Positions 39,702 through 48,006 of a stretch of DNA of 64,000 nt are shown here, piece by piece. Positions within the stretch are counted from its first letter, which is position 1. Each line of letters begins with the position of its first letter. The notes below the pieces were generated by a model. That model was not told the DNA's origin and ran no database searches. It saw nothing but the letters and a program-made list of their open reading frames with translations. Location: NCBI RefSeq assembly GCF_016901015.1, contig NZ_JAFEUP010000004.1:186001-250000 (forward strand). Direction: 5' to 3'. Source of the DNA: Zestomonas insulae (GTDB taxonomy: Bacteria > Pseudomonadota > Gammaproteobacteria > Pseudomonadales > Pseudomonadaceae). Made by a program: the position numbers and the translations under genes.

Positions 39702-41048
39702 ATGGCTGAATCAAGCAAGAAGATGAGCCTCACCGGGCTGACCACCCTGGTGGCGGTGAACATGATGGGCTCGGGCATCATCATGCTGCCGACCAGCATG
39801 GCCCAGCTCGGCGCGGTGTCGCTGCTGTCCTGGGTGGTCACTGCAATCGGCTCGATGGCGATCGCCTACAGCTTCGCCCAGTGCGGCATCTACTGCCCAC
39901 GCTCGGGTGGCCTGTCGGCCTACACCGAAGAAGCGCATGCGAAATCGGGCTTCTTCCTCTGCTCGTACCTGTACTTCCTGTCGTTGGCCATCGCCAACGT
40001 CGCCGTGGCGATATCCGCGGTGGGTTACATGACCGCCTTCATCCCCTGGTTGGGCACTGGCGCGATCCCGCTGTTCGTCGGCACGGTGAGCCTGATCTGG
40101 CTGACCATCGTCGCCAACTTCGGTGGCCCGAGCATCACCGGCAAGATCGGCGCGATCAGCGTCTGGGGAGTGATCATCCCGGTGGCCGGGCTCAGCCTGA
40201 TCGGCTGGTTCTGGTTCAAGCCCGAGGTGTTCGTCGCAGCGTGGAACCCCAATCAGCTGCCCATCGCCGAAGCCGTCGGCCAGACCATTCCGCTGACGCT
40301 GTGGGCGTTCCTCGGCATGGAATCGGCGGCGCAAGCCTCCGATGCGGTGGAGAATCCCAAGCGCAACGTGCCGCTCGCCTGCCTGTTCGGCACCCTCGGC
40401 GCGGCAGTGGTCTACGTGCTGTCGACCACCGTGATCCAGGGCATCATTCCCAACCCCGAGCTGGCCAACTCCTCGGCGCCGTTCGCGCTGGTCTATGCGC
40501 AGATGTTCAACCCCACGGTCGGCAACATCATCATGGTGCTGGCGGTGATCGCCTGCGTCGGCTCGCTGCTCGGTTGGCAGTTCACCCTGGCGCAGACTGC
40601 CAAGATGACCGCCGACGAGGGCATGTTCCCGAAAATCTTCGGCCGCCTCACCGCCCTGCAGGCGCCGGTGCTGGGCATGATCGTCTGCGGCGTGCTGCAG
40701 ACCGTGATGGCGCTGTCGACCATCTCGCCGAACGCCAGCGCGCAGTTCGGCAAGTTGGTCAGCCTGGCCGCGGTGACCAACCTGATCCCCTACGTGACCG
40801 CCCTCACCGGCCTGCTGGTGATCATGTACAAGGTCGGCGTCGGCCCGACGATCTACATCCGCAACAGCCTGATCCTGATGGTGGCGCTGGCCTACTCGTT
40901 CTACGCCCTGTACTCCTGCGGCAAGGAGGCGGTGTTCGGCGGCACCCTGGTACTGGCCATCGGGTACCTGTTCTACGGGTCGATCGCCAAGTTCTTCGTC
41001 AACAAATCACCACCCAGGCTGGCGGACGCCGGGGGGAGCAGCCTATGA
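39702..41048 (+). CDS. APC-family amino acid/polyamine antiporter (PotE-like)
   Basis: 448-residue inner-membrane transporter with about 12 hydrophobic segments. The N-terminus (LVAVNMMGSGIIMLPTSMA) and WAFLGMESAAQASDAVENPKRNVP are hallmarks of the basic amino acid/polyamine antiporters (PotE, CadB, ArcD group), closest by eye to PotE, the putrescine/ornithine exchanger. Substrate not provable here. Its stop overlaps the start of a solute-binding protein gene (ATGA), an uncommon pairing, and an AraC gene follows. Confidence 0.9.
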   Translation: MAESSKKMSLTGLTTLVAVNMMGSGIIMLPTSMAQLGAVSLLSWVVTAIGSMAIAYSFAQCGIYCPRSGGLSAYTEEAHAKSGFFLCSYLYFLSLAIANVAVAISAVGYMTAFIPWLGTGAIPLFVGTVSLIWLTIVANFGGPSITGKIGAISVWGVIIPVAGLSLIGWFWFKPEVFVAAWNPNQLPIAEAVGQTIPLTLWAFLGMESAAQASDAVENPKRNVPLACLFGTLGAAVVYVLSTTVIQGIIPNPELANSSAPFALVYAQMFNPTVGNIIMVLAVIACVGSLLGWQFTLAQTAKMTADEGMFPKIFGRLTALQAPVLGMIVCGVLQTVMALSTISPNASAQFGKLVSLAAVTNLIPYVTALTGLLVIMYKVGVGPTIYIRNSLILMVALAYSFYALYSCGKEAVFGGTLVLAIGYLFYGSIAKFFVNKSPPRLADAGGSSL

Positions 41049-41938
41049 ACCGGGTCTCCCGCAGTCTGCTACTCGCCTGTGTGCTCGCCGTCCCGGCCTT
41101 GGCCGGCGCCAACACATTGGAGCGCGTGCGCAGCAGCAACACCTTCACCCTCGGCTATCTGCCCGGCTTCGCACCATTCAGCAGCGCGACGGGCGAGCAA
41201 GTGAGCGGCTACGCCATCGACCTATGCCTGAAGATCGCCGAGCGTCTCAAGACCGAACTGGCGCAGCCCGATCTGCAGGTGCGTTACCAGCCGCTCACCG
41301 CCAGCGAGCAGATCAGCGCCGTCAGCTCGGGGCGAGTCGACATCCTCTGCACGCCGACCCCGGAAACCCTCGAGCGGCGCAAGTCGGTGAGCTTCTCCGT
41401 GCCGGTGTACACCGCCGGCCTCTCGGCGCTGCTGCGCAAGGATGCGCCCGAGGCCCTGCGCCGCGCACTGAACGGCGAGGAGGCGCACGTCGGCCCGACC
41501 TGGCGCGCGACGGTCAATCGCGGCCTGTCCAACCAGACCTACGCCGCCGTCGCCGGCAGCATCACGGTGGACTGGATTCGCCAGCAGATGAATCGCCTCG
41601 GTGTGGTGGCCACCCTGGTCACCGTGGAAAACAACCAGCAAGGCGTGCAACAGGTGGCCGACGGCAAGGCCGATGCGTTCTTCGCCGAACGCATGCTGCT
41701 CAACAACCTGCTGCAGACCGAAGACCCGGGCGGCCAGCTGATGGTGCTCGATCGCACCTTCACCTCGGCGCCGGCCTCCTTGGCGCTTGAGCGCGGAGAT
41801 GAAGACTTTCGCCTGCTGGTGGATAGCGTCCTGAGCGAGCTGTACCGCTCGGGCGCCATCGAGCAGGCCTACGCGCGCTACCTGGGCGGTGCCGGCGACG
41901 CCGCCAAGCAGCAGTTCAAGCTCTACGCCCTGCCCTAG
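41045..41938 (+). CDS. periplasmic amino-acid-type solute-binding protein
   Basis: 297 residues: signal peptide (SLLLACVLAVPALAGA) then a family-3 bacterial extracellular solute-binding domain (FTLGYLPGFAPFSS, GYAIDLCLKIAERL, GRVDILCTPTPETLERRKSVSFS, GKADAFFAERMLLNNLL). Related proteins serve ABC importers for polar amino acids, but no permease or ATPase gene is adjacent. The start codon overlaps the PotE-like stop. It may feed the antiporter, act with a distant ABC system, or sense. Confidence 0.92.
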   Translation: MNRVSRSLLLACVLAVPALAGANTLERVRSSNTFTLGYLPGFAPFSSATGEQVSGYAIDLCLKIAERLKTELAQPDLQVRYQPLTASEQISAVSSGRVDILCTPTPETLERRKSVSFSVPVYTAGLSALLRKDAPEALRRALNGEEAHVGPTWRATVNRGLSNQTYAAVAGSITVDWIRQQMNRLGVVATLVTVENNQQGVQQVADGKADAFFAERMLLNNLLQTEDPGGQLMVLDRTFTSAPASLALERGDEDFRLLVDSVLSELYRSGAIEQAYARYLGGAGDAAKQQFKLYALP

Positions 41939-41941
41939 TCT

Positions 41942-41974
41942 GGCTCGGCCCGGTCCGGATCGTCGGGCCGAGCC
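41942..41974 (+). terminator. hairpin after the solute-binding protein gene
   Basis: GGCTCGGCCCG (41942-41952), 11-base loop, CGGGCCGAGCC (41964-41974). A strong 11-bp stem four bases after the stop codon, but without an immediate T run; termination is therefore uncertain. Confidence 0.5.
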
Positions 41975-42094
41975 GGGCGGGTAGCTGCTGCAGCGGTGCT
42001 GGGAATTTGTTTTTTCGCGCCAAGTTATGGCCAAATCCCGCCACACCCAGCCCACTGATCAGCCGCTCACTCGCCGGAGCGCCAAGGTATCCCG

Positions 42095-43126
42095 ATGATT
42101 TTCCTCACCCGTGCGGCGTCCCTGCACGGCTATCAGGAGTTCGCCATCAGCCAGCAGCTCGAGCCTGCCCGGATGCTGCGGGAGGTCGGACTGCCTGAAG
42201 ATGTGCTTGAGCACCCCGACAGCCTGATCGCCTACCACCGCTTCACCGCGCTGATCAATCTCAGCGCCAAGGCCAGCGGCAACCCGGCGTTCGGTCTGCA
42301 GTTCGGTTTGCATCAGGGCGTCGGCGTGTTCGGCTCGCTGCTCTACCTGGCGCGCAACACCCAGAACGTCGGCGAGGCGCTGCACGACCTGAGTCGCTAC
42401 TACCACGTGCACAGCACCAGCGCGGAAGTCGCCCTGCAGCGCCAGGGCGAGTACGCCCTGCTCGGCTACAGCACCGACGAAGAGAACCTGCGCGGCAACA
42501 GCCAGATCAGCGAGTTGGCGATGGGCGTGGGCCTGCAACTCATGCGCACCTTGCTGGGCACCCGCTGGCAACCGGAAGCCGTGCTGTTTCAGCACGCGCC
42601 GCTGTCCGCTCCCGCGGTCTACCAGCGCCTGTTGGGCGTCAAGCCGCGCTTCAACTGCGACGTCGATGCCTGGATGTTCGACGCCAAGCTGCTGGATATC
42701 CCGCTGGACAGCGCCGACCGCGAACTGCACCGGCTCATCCAGCAGCACCTCGACATCATCAGCCACATGGACAGCCGCGAACTGCCGGGTTACGTGCAGC
42801 AGCTGATGCGCAAGCTGCTGCCCAGCGGCCGGGTGACGATCGAGTACATCGCCGACGTCATGCGACTCAGCCCGCGCACCCTGCAGCGCCACCTGGCAGC
42901 GGAAGGCACCTCGTTCCAGCAACTCCTGGAGCAGACGCGCCAGGCGATGACCGTGCGGTACATGAAGGAATCGGACATCAGCCTGATCCAGCTCACCGAA
43001 ATCCTCGGCTACACCGATCAGAGCACCTTCACCCGCGCCTTTCAGCGCTGGTTTGGCGCCAGCCCGCGGGAATGGATGAAGCAGCAGGATCTGCGTCGCC
43101 CGCGACGCATCAACCCGCGACGCTGA
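42095..43126 (+). CDS. AraC-family transcriptional regulator
   Basis: 343 residues: an N-terminal arabinose-binding-like domain (PF12625 type, about 20-205) and a C-terminal two-HTH DNA-binding domain (about 245-335; TIEYIADVMRLSPRTLQRHL and LTEILGYTDQSTFTRAFQRWFG). This architecture is shared by OruR-like regulators of ornithine and related amino acid use, which suits the PotE-like gene upstream, though the sulfatase gene next door is another possible target. ATG 42095, AAGG upstream. Confidence 0.92.
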   Translation: MIFLTRAASLHGYQEFAISQQLEPARMLREVGLPEDVLEHPDSLIAYHRFTALINLSAKASGNPAFGLQFGLHQGVGVFGSLLYLARNTQNVGEALHDLSRYYHVHSTSAEVALQRQGEYALLGYSTDEENLRGNSQISELAMGVGLQLMRTLLGTRWQPEAVLFQHAPLSAPAVYQRLLGVKPRFNCDVDAWMFDAKLLDIPLDSADRELHRLIQQHLDIISHMDSRELPGYVQQLMRKLLPSGRVTIEYIADVMRLSPRTLQRHLAAEGTSFQQLLEQTRQAMTVRYMKESDISLIQLTEILGYTDQSTFTRAFQRWFGASPREWMKQQDLRRPRRINPRR

Positions 43127-43157
43127 GCCGACCAGTGTCAGCTCAGCGTGGGCTGGC

Positions 43158-44711
43158 TCAGCGTGCCTGATAACGCATGAACTTCTCGACCATCTGGTCG
43201 ACGGTGAAGGTCGCCGGACGCTGCCGCGGCGGGTACTTCTCGAAGGTATTGAGGAACTGCTGGACGCGGATCATCGCCGGGAAGCCGACGACCGCGACCT
43301 TCTTGTCCCACCAGACGTTGTAGCCGTTGGAGTCGGTGTCGGCGCGTTCGAACGGGTCGCGGCGCAGGTTGAACACCTTGGGAATGCGCAGCTCGACGAA
43401 CGGGTCGCGCCAGACATCGAAACGCTGCGAGCGCTGCTCGGCGAACACTACTTTCCAGTCGCCGTCGCGGATGCCGAGCAGTTTGCCGTCGTCACTGAAG
43501 TAGTAGAAATCGGTGCGCGGGCCCTTCTGCTCCTTGCCTTCCAGGTACGGCAGGAAGTTGTAGCCGTCGAGGTGCACGTTGAAGTTCTTGCTGCCGGCCT
43601 GGTAGCCCTTGAGCAGCTGTTCTTTCACATCCGGCACGCCGGCGGCGGACATCAGCGTCGGCACCCAGTCCTGCGCCGACATCACTTCATTCGAAACGCT
43701 GTTGGCCTTGATGTGCGTCGGCCAGCGCACCAGTGCTGGAACGCGGAAGCCGCCTTCCCAGTTAGTGTTCTTCTCGCCGCGGAACGGCGTGATGCCGGCG
43801 TCGGGCCACTGGTTGAAATGCACGCCGTTGTCGGTGGTGTAGACCACGATGGTGTTGTCGGCGATACCCAAGTCATCGAGCTTCTTCAGCAGCTGGCCGA
43901 CATGCCCGTCGTGCTCGACCATGCCGTCGTTGTAGAAGCCCTGTCCAGACTTGCCCGCCACCTTGTTGCTGATGTGCGTGTAGTAGTGCATGCGCGACGA
44001 GTTGAACCAGACGAAGAACGGCTTATCGGCCTTCGCCGCCTTGTCGATGAAGTTCAGCGAGGCGCCGAGGAATTCGTCGTCGATGCTCTCCATGCGCTTG
44101 CTGGTCAGCGGGCCGAGGTCTTCGACCTTGCCGTCGGCGAGGCTGTGGATCACCCCGCGCGGGCGAATCATCTTGTCGATGGCCGGATTCTTGGTCCAAT
44201 CCGGATCTTCCGGCCCCTCTTCGGCATTGAGGTGATACAGGTTGCCGAAGAACTCGTCGAACCCATGATTGGTCGGCAGGAACTCGTCGCGGTCGCCCAG
44301 GTGGTTCTTGCCGAACTGGCCGGTGGCGTAACCGAGCGGCTTGAGCAGTTCTGCCAGAGTGGGGTCTTCCTTCTGAATACCCACCGGCGCGCCGGGCACA
44401 CCGACCTTGGTCAGTCCGGTGCGCACCGGGTGCTGGCCGGTGATGAACGCCGAGCGGCCAGCGGTGCAGCTCTGCTCGCCGTAATAATCGGTGAACAGCA
44501 TGCCTTCATTGGCGATGCGATCGATGTTCGGGGTGGGATAGCCCATCATCCCGTAGCTGTATTTGCTGATGTTGGTGATGCCAATGTCGTCACCGAAGAT
44601 CACCAGGATGTTCGGCTTCTCCGCGGCATGGGCTAGCGGCAGGCAGGCGGAGGCGACCAGGATTGCGCCCGCATGGGTGAGCGGACGCAACCAGGCTTTC
44701 AATCGACTCAT
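43158..44711 (-). CDS. periplasmic arylsulfatase-type sulfatase
   Basis: 517 residues: signal peptide (GAILVASACLPLAHA), then an alkaline-phosphatase-superfamily sulfatase. NILVIFGDDIG gives metal-binding acids, and EQSCTAGRSAFITG carries the formylglycine site as C-T-A-G-R (Cys near 82) rather than the usual C-x-P-S-R. The C-x-A-x-R form is accepted by modifying enzymes. GKNHLGD and YTTDNGVHFNQW complete the site. ATG 44711 has AAGGAG. It hydrolyses sulfate esters; substrate unknown. Convergent with the AraC gene, 31 bases apart. Confidence 0.92.
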   Translation of the reverse strand: MSRLKAWLRPLTHAGAILVASACLPLAHAAEKPNILVIFGDDIGITNISKYSYGMMGYPTPNIDRIANEGMLFTDYYGEQSCTAGRSAFITGQHPVRTGLTKVGVPGAPVGIQKEDPTLAELLKPLGYATGQFGKNHLGDRDEFLPTNHGFDEFFGNLYHLNAEEGPEDPDWTKNPAIDKMIRPRGVIHSLADGKVEDLGPLTSKRMESIDDEFLGASLNFIDKAAKADKPFFVWFNSSRMHYYTHISNKVAGKSGQGFYNDGMVEHDGHVGQLLKKLDDLGIADNTIVVYTTDNGVHFNQWPDAGITPFRGEKNTNWEGGFRVPALVRWPTHIKANSVSNEVMSAQDWVPTLMSAAGVPDVKEQLLKGYQAGSKNFNVHLDGYNFLPYLEGKEQKGPRTDFYYFSDDGKLLGIRDGDWKVVFAEQRSQRFDVWRDPFVELRIPKVFNLRRDPFERADTDSNGYNVWWDKKVAVVGFPAMIRVQQFLNTFEKYPPRQRPATFTVDQMVEKFMRYQAR

Positions 44712-44887
44712 CGTGCAACTCCTTCTTGTTGTAGTGCGGCCAACGTCGGCCGGCGCACACGTCGTCTGCGCAGCGGACGTGCGACTGCGCACTATGCGAA
44801 GGGAAGCTGATAGAGTTTGGAGCTTTCACGCCATTCTTTTGATGATCCGCGCCACGGTGCGACCCGGGATCGCCGCCGGGCTCTGCT

Positions 44888-45475
44888 CTAGCGGCGCGGC
44901 TTGCAGGTCAGCGCGGTGCCGTACCAGTCCACCCGCGCTTCGCCCTGGTGCTCCCAGAACTGCATGCCGTCGCTGGCGTACTTGCTACCGCTGGCGGCCG
45001 GCTGGGCGATGCCGATGCTCTGGTCGTTGCCGTAGGTGATCACCACCGCGCGCGGCTCGAGCTGGTTGTAGAACGCGGCGCTGAACGGCTTGCTGTTGTC
45101 ACCGCAGACGAACTCGACCGCTGTCGGCGCCTGCACCGAGCCAGACTGAATCTGCAACTCGATCAGGCGGACCTGATAGCTGTAGCGGATGCACTGGGCG
45201 ACATCGGCTGCCTTCCAGCAGTCGTCGCGGCCTTTGATCCAGCCCCGCTGCGTGGCCTTGAGCGACTTCAGCCCGGCGGCATCGACCTGCTGGCCAGCCT
45301 TCGCGTAGAGCGCCGCCATCTGCCGATCCAGCGCACTCAATTCAGGGCTGCTGCAGACCTGTTGTTCGACCTGCCCTTGCGCCTTGGCGCAATCGAACGA
45401 GGGGCCGCTGGCCGCCTGTGCGGCGGCCGCACAAAAGGTCAACGTCAGGAGCATGGCGGGAGTGCGTAACGACAT
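44888..45475 (-). CDS. lysozyme-inhibitor fusion (LprI/DUF1311 + MliC-like)
   Basis: 195 residues with a signal peptide (MLLTLTFCAAAAQAA). The N-terminal part (about 25-95: FDCAKAQGQVEQQVCSSPEL, LDRQMAALYAKA) is the LprI/DUF1311 type. The C-terminal part (about 115-195: VEFVCGDNSKPFSAAFYN, AASGSKYASDGMQFWEHQG, TALTCKPRR) matches the MliC/PliC lysozyme-inhibitor fold with its SGxxY and Cys pair. It is expected in the periplasm, possibly protecting peptidoglycan from C-type lysozyme. ATG 45475 follows GAGGA. No lipobox cysteine is evident. Confidence 0.85.
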   Translation of the reverse strand: MSLRTPAMLLTLTFCAAAAQAASGPSFDCAKAQGQVEQQVCSSPELSALDRQMAALYAKAGQQVDAAGLKSLKATQRGWIKGRDDCWKAADVAQCIRYSYQVRLIELQIQSGSVQAPTAVEFVCGDNSKPFSAAFYNQLEPRAVVITYGNDQSIGIAQPAASGSKYASDGMQFWEHQGEARVDWYGTALTCKPRR

Positions 45476-45551
45476 GGTGATCCTCAAAGGTGGACGTGAG
45501 ATTGGCTTCCACAGCTTAGGTGCTGTTTCGGCTGCGCTGGGGCCGAACACG

Positions 45552-45577
45552 CGAAAGCCCGCATCAGCGGGCTTTCG
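45552..45577. terminator. hairpin terminator after the KGG gene
   Basis: CGAAAGCCCGC (45552-45562), loop ATCA, GCGGGCTTTCG (45567-45577): perfect 11-bp stem, 18 bases downstream of the KGG stop on the minus strand. The A/T tracts are inside the stem, as in many Pseudomonas terminators. Confidence 0.7.
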
Positions 45578-45594
45578 GCAATGCGCGTCAGTCG

Positions 45595-45762
45595 CTAGTT
45601 GTTGCGACCGCCACTGGGGTGCTGACCACCCTTACGACCGGCCTCGGAGGCCCGTTCCCGATCGTTGGCGAAATTGCCGCCGCTGTTCTGGCCACCTTTA
45701 CGGCCGGCTTCCGATGCACGTTCACGATCGTTGCTGAAGTTGCCTTTATTGGTGTTTGGCAT
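45595..45762 (-). CDS. KGG-repeat stress-induced small protein
   Basis: 55 residues from ATG 45762 to TAG 45595, with GGAG upstream. Two near-identical units, GNFSNDRERASEAGRKGGQ and GNFANDRERASEAGRKGGQ, are the KGG (con-10/GsiB-like) motif of hydrophilic stress proteins. Members accumulate in stationary phase, osmotic or drying stress; the molecular role is not settled. A good AlgU-type promoter candidate lies upstream. Confidence 0.92.
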   Translation of the reverse strand: MPNTNKGNFSNDRERASEAGRKGGQNSGGNFANDRERASEAGRKGGQHPSGGRNN

Positions 45763-45818
45763 GTTCTTTCTCCGGTTGGATTAAGAATTAGCAGAACACG
45801 TAATTGCCCTGCACTGAT

Positions 45819-45845
45819 TCTGATGAATCTTCAGCGCGAGAGTTC
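45819..45845 (-). promoter_or_regulatory. candidate AlgU-type promoter of the KGG gene
   Basis: On the minus strand, GAACTC (45845-45840), 16 bases, TCAGA (45823-45819). Each box differs from GAACTT / TCTGA by one base. Transcription would start near 45812, 50 bases before the ATG. The surrounding 45763-45946 region is A+T-rich. Confidence 0.45.
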
Positions 45846-45946
45846 TAACTTTATTTAAGTGGCAATCAATAGTTTCAATATCGCCAGCAGAACAATATCA
45901 ACTCAAGATTACCGCGCCATCTTGATAGCGCTGCAATTGCACTTTG

Positions 45947-46282
45947 CTAGTGCTTGTGCTCGGTACGCCGACGTTCGACCAAAGTTTGCATGGCGCGCAG
46001 ATAGATGGCCTGTCCGGTATAAGTTGGCAACTCGCTATCAATGGATGCGCTCTCCAGCGCATGCGCTTGCCAGTCGCCATTTTGCAGCTGCATTTCGCGA
46101 CGCAGTTGTTTGATGAACTTGTCCGCTTCGCTTAGACACTCCAGCGTGCGCTTCTCGATGACCCGCAATGGACCGATCTCCGAGCCGCACAGTTCCAGCA
46201 GCGCTGAGCCGTCCGGGCGCGGACGCAGGATGGGTTGCTGATCGGCAAGTGAATCGAGAATGAATTGGGTGCTGTTGCTCAT
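45947..46282 (-). CDS. protein of unknown function (111 residues)
   Basis: Starts MSNSTQFILDSLADQQPIL at ATG 46282 with AAGGAG upstream. N-terminal strand segments (ALLELCGSEIGPLRVI), then long charged helices (EADKFIKQLRREMQLQNG, AIYLRAMQTLVERRRTEHKH). No family recognised. G+C is lower than in surrounding genes. The upstream 233 bases hold three copies of an 11-base motif. Confidence 0.65.
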   Translation of the reverse strand: MSNSTQFILDSLADQQPILRPRPDGSALLELCGSEIGPLRVIEKRTLECLSEADKFIKQLRREMQLQNGDWQAHALESASIDSELPTYTGQAIYLRAMQTLVERRRTEHKH

Positions 46283-46322
46283 CGATATGCTCCTTTGCAT
46301 AGAAGTCCCCGCCTTCTATCAA

Positions 46323-46446
46323 GCAGATTGCATACCGAACTGTGGAACTTAATAGTTCATTCGAGAATCAATGACTTACCGGCATATGCCAATAAAGTGC
46401 CAGCAGCAGATTGCATGACGGAGCTAAGCGCCATCATGCAATCTGC
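46323..46446. repeat. three copies of GCAGATTGCAT, two forming a long hairpin
   Basis: GCAGATTGCAT occurs at 46323-46333 and 46406-46416 (plus) and inverted at 46436-46446. The last two extend to a 16-bp inverted repeat with one mismatch (46406-46421 with 46431-46446, loop AGCTAAGCG). No T run follows on either side. It lies in the A+T-rich gap 46283-46515. Confidence 0.7.
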
Positions 46447-46482
46447 ATGAAACAAGCATAGTTACCAGCGAGAATACAAGAA

Positions 46483-46506
46483 AGTGCGCGCCGCTCTGGC
46501 GCGCAC
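46483..46506 (-). terminator. intrinsic terminator of muxABC-opmB
   Basis: Perfect 10-bp stem AGTGCGCGCC / GGCGCGCACT with a 5-base loop; on the minus strand it is followed by TTCTTGTATT. It begins nine bases after the opmB stop codon. Confidence 0.75.
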
Positions 46507-46515
46507 TCTAGGCGC

Positions 46516-48006
46516 TTAACGGTTGGCGTTGGCGCTTTGTTGCATGAGCGGTGCTTCTTGCAACTTCGCATCATCCCAGCCGCCCCCCAAAGCAGCGATC
46601 AATTGCACGCTGGCGGTCAGACGACTGCCGCGCAGACCGAGCAGGGTCCGTTCGTTGGACAGCGCGCTGGTCTGCACATTGACCACGCTGTTGTAGTCGA
46701 TGGTGCCGGCCTTGTACTGGTTTTCGATCAGGCGCAGCGACTCGCGCGCGGCGTCCAGCGCTTCCTGCTGAATGGCGCTTTCACGCTCGAACACGTCGAG
46801 CTGCACCAGGTAGTCCTCCACCTCGCGGAAGCCGTCGAGCACCGTCTGACGGTAATCGGCGACGGTCTGGTCGTAGCTGGCCTCGGCCTGCTCGACCCGC
46901 GAGCGGATGATGCCGCCGTCGAACAGGGTCATGGCGAACGACGGGCCGATCGACCAGAAGCGGTTCGGCGCGCTGATCCAGTCGTTGAGGCTGCCGCTGC
47001 GGTAGCCACCGGTGGCCGACAGGGTCAGGTCGGGGTAGTAGGCGGCCTTCTCGACACCGATATCCGCGTTGGCGGCGATGATCCGCCGTTCGGCGGCGGC
47101 GATGTCCGGGCGCCGTTCGAGCAGCGCCGACGGCACGCTGACCGGCACCTGCGGCAGCGCCGGCACCTGGTCGACTTCAGCCAGCTCGAAGTTGGCCGGC
47201 GGCACGCCCACCAGCACGGCAATCGCGTGCTCCAGCTGGGCGCGCTGGTACTCGAGGTCGACGGCCTGCGCCTGGGTGCTCTTCAGCTGGGTGCGCGCCT
47301 GAGTCACGTCGGACTTCGGCACGATGCCGGCGTTGTACTGGTTGTCCGTCAGTTTCAGGGCGCGCTGGTAGGCCACCACCGTGGCATCGAGCAGGCGCTT
47401 CTGCTCGTCGAGCACGCGCAACTGCAGGTAGTTCTGCACCAGTTCCGACTGCAGGCTCAGGCGCACACCGGCGAGATCGGCGGCGCTGGCATCCATGCTC
47501 GCGCTGTCAGCTTCCAGCTGGCGGCGCAGCTTGCCCCACAGGTCCAGCTCCCAGCTCACGCCGATGCTGGCGTCATAGCTCTTCGACACACTCGCCTGAT
47601 TCGAGCCACTGACGCTGATGCCGTCGCCGGTGCTGATGGTGTTGCTACCACCACCCTGCCCCGCACGGGTGACGCCGACGTCGGCGCCGATGGTCGGGAA
47701 GAACGAGGCGCGTGCGCCACGAACCAGGGCGCGGGCCTGGCGGTACTGCGCCTCGGCGCTGGCCAGACTCTGGTTGTTGGCGTTGAGCCGCTCGATCAGC
47801 TGGTTCAGCTGCGCGTCGCCATACAGCTCCCACCAGGCGCCGCGCTGCAGCGCGTCGACCGGCGTGGCGGCCTTCCAGCCGGCGGCCTGCTTAAACGCCG
47901 CCGGGCTGTCCAGCTGCGGACGCTGGTAATCGGGGCCCACGGCGCAGGCGCTCAGGGTCAGCACGGCAAGGGCCAGGCACAGCGGGCGAATCGGCAATGC
48001 ATTCAT
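46516..48006 (-). CDS. opmB: RND efflux outer-membrane lipoprotein (OprM/OpmB-like)
   Basis: 496-residue TolC-type outer-membrane factor. Lipoprotein signal with LSAC (Cys near 21), then AVGPDYQRPQ and two OEP repeats (about 65-255 and 285-475; ELDLWGKLRRQLEAD, NQYNAGIVPKSDV, NQYKAGTIDYNSVVNVQ). It forms the exit duct for the pump encoded upstream. The ATG at 48006 overlaps the muxC stop (ATGA). Named by its place as fourth gene after muxA-muxB-muxC. Confidence 0.92.
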   Translation of the reverse strand: MNALPIRPLCLALAVLTLSACAVGPDYQRPQLDSPAAFKQAAGWKAATPVDALQRGAWWELYGDAQLNQLIERLNANNQSLASAEAQYRQARALVRGARASFFPTIGADVGVTRAGQGGGSNTISTGDGISVSGSNQASVSKSYDASIGVSWELDLWGKLRRQLEADSASMDASAADLAGVRLSLQSELVQNYLQLRVLDEQKRLLDATVVAYQRALKLTDNQYNAGIVPKSDVTQARTQLKSTQAQAVDLEYQRAQLEHAIAVLVGVPPANFELAEVDQVPALPQVPVSVPSALLERRPDIAAAERRIIAANADIGVEKAAYYPDLTLSATGGYRSGSLNDWISAPNRFWSIGPSFAMTLFDGGIIRSRVEQAEASYDQTVADYRQTVLDGFREVEDYLVQLDVFERESAIQQEALDAARESLRLIENQYKAGTIDYNSVVNVQTSALSNERTLLGLRGSRLTASVQLIAALGGGWDDAKLQEAPLMQQSANANR

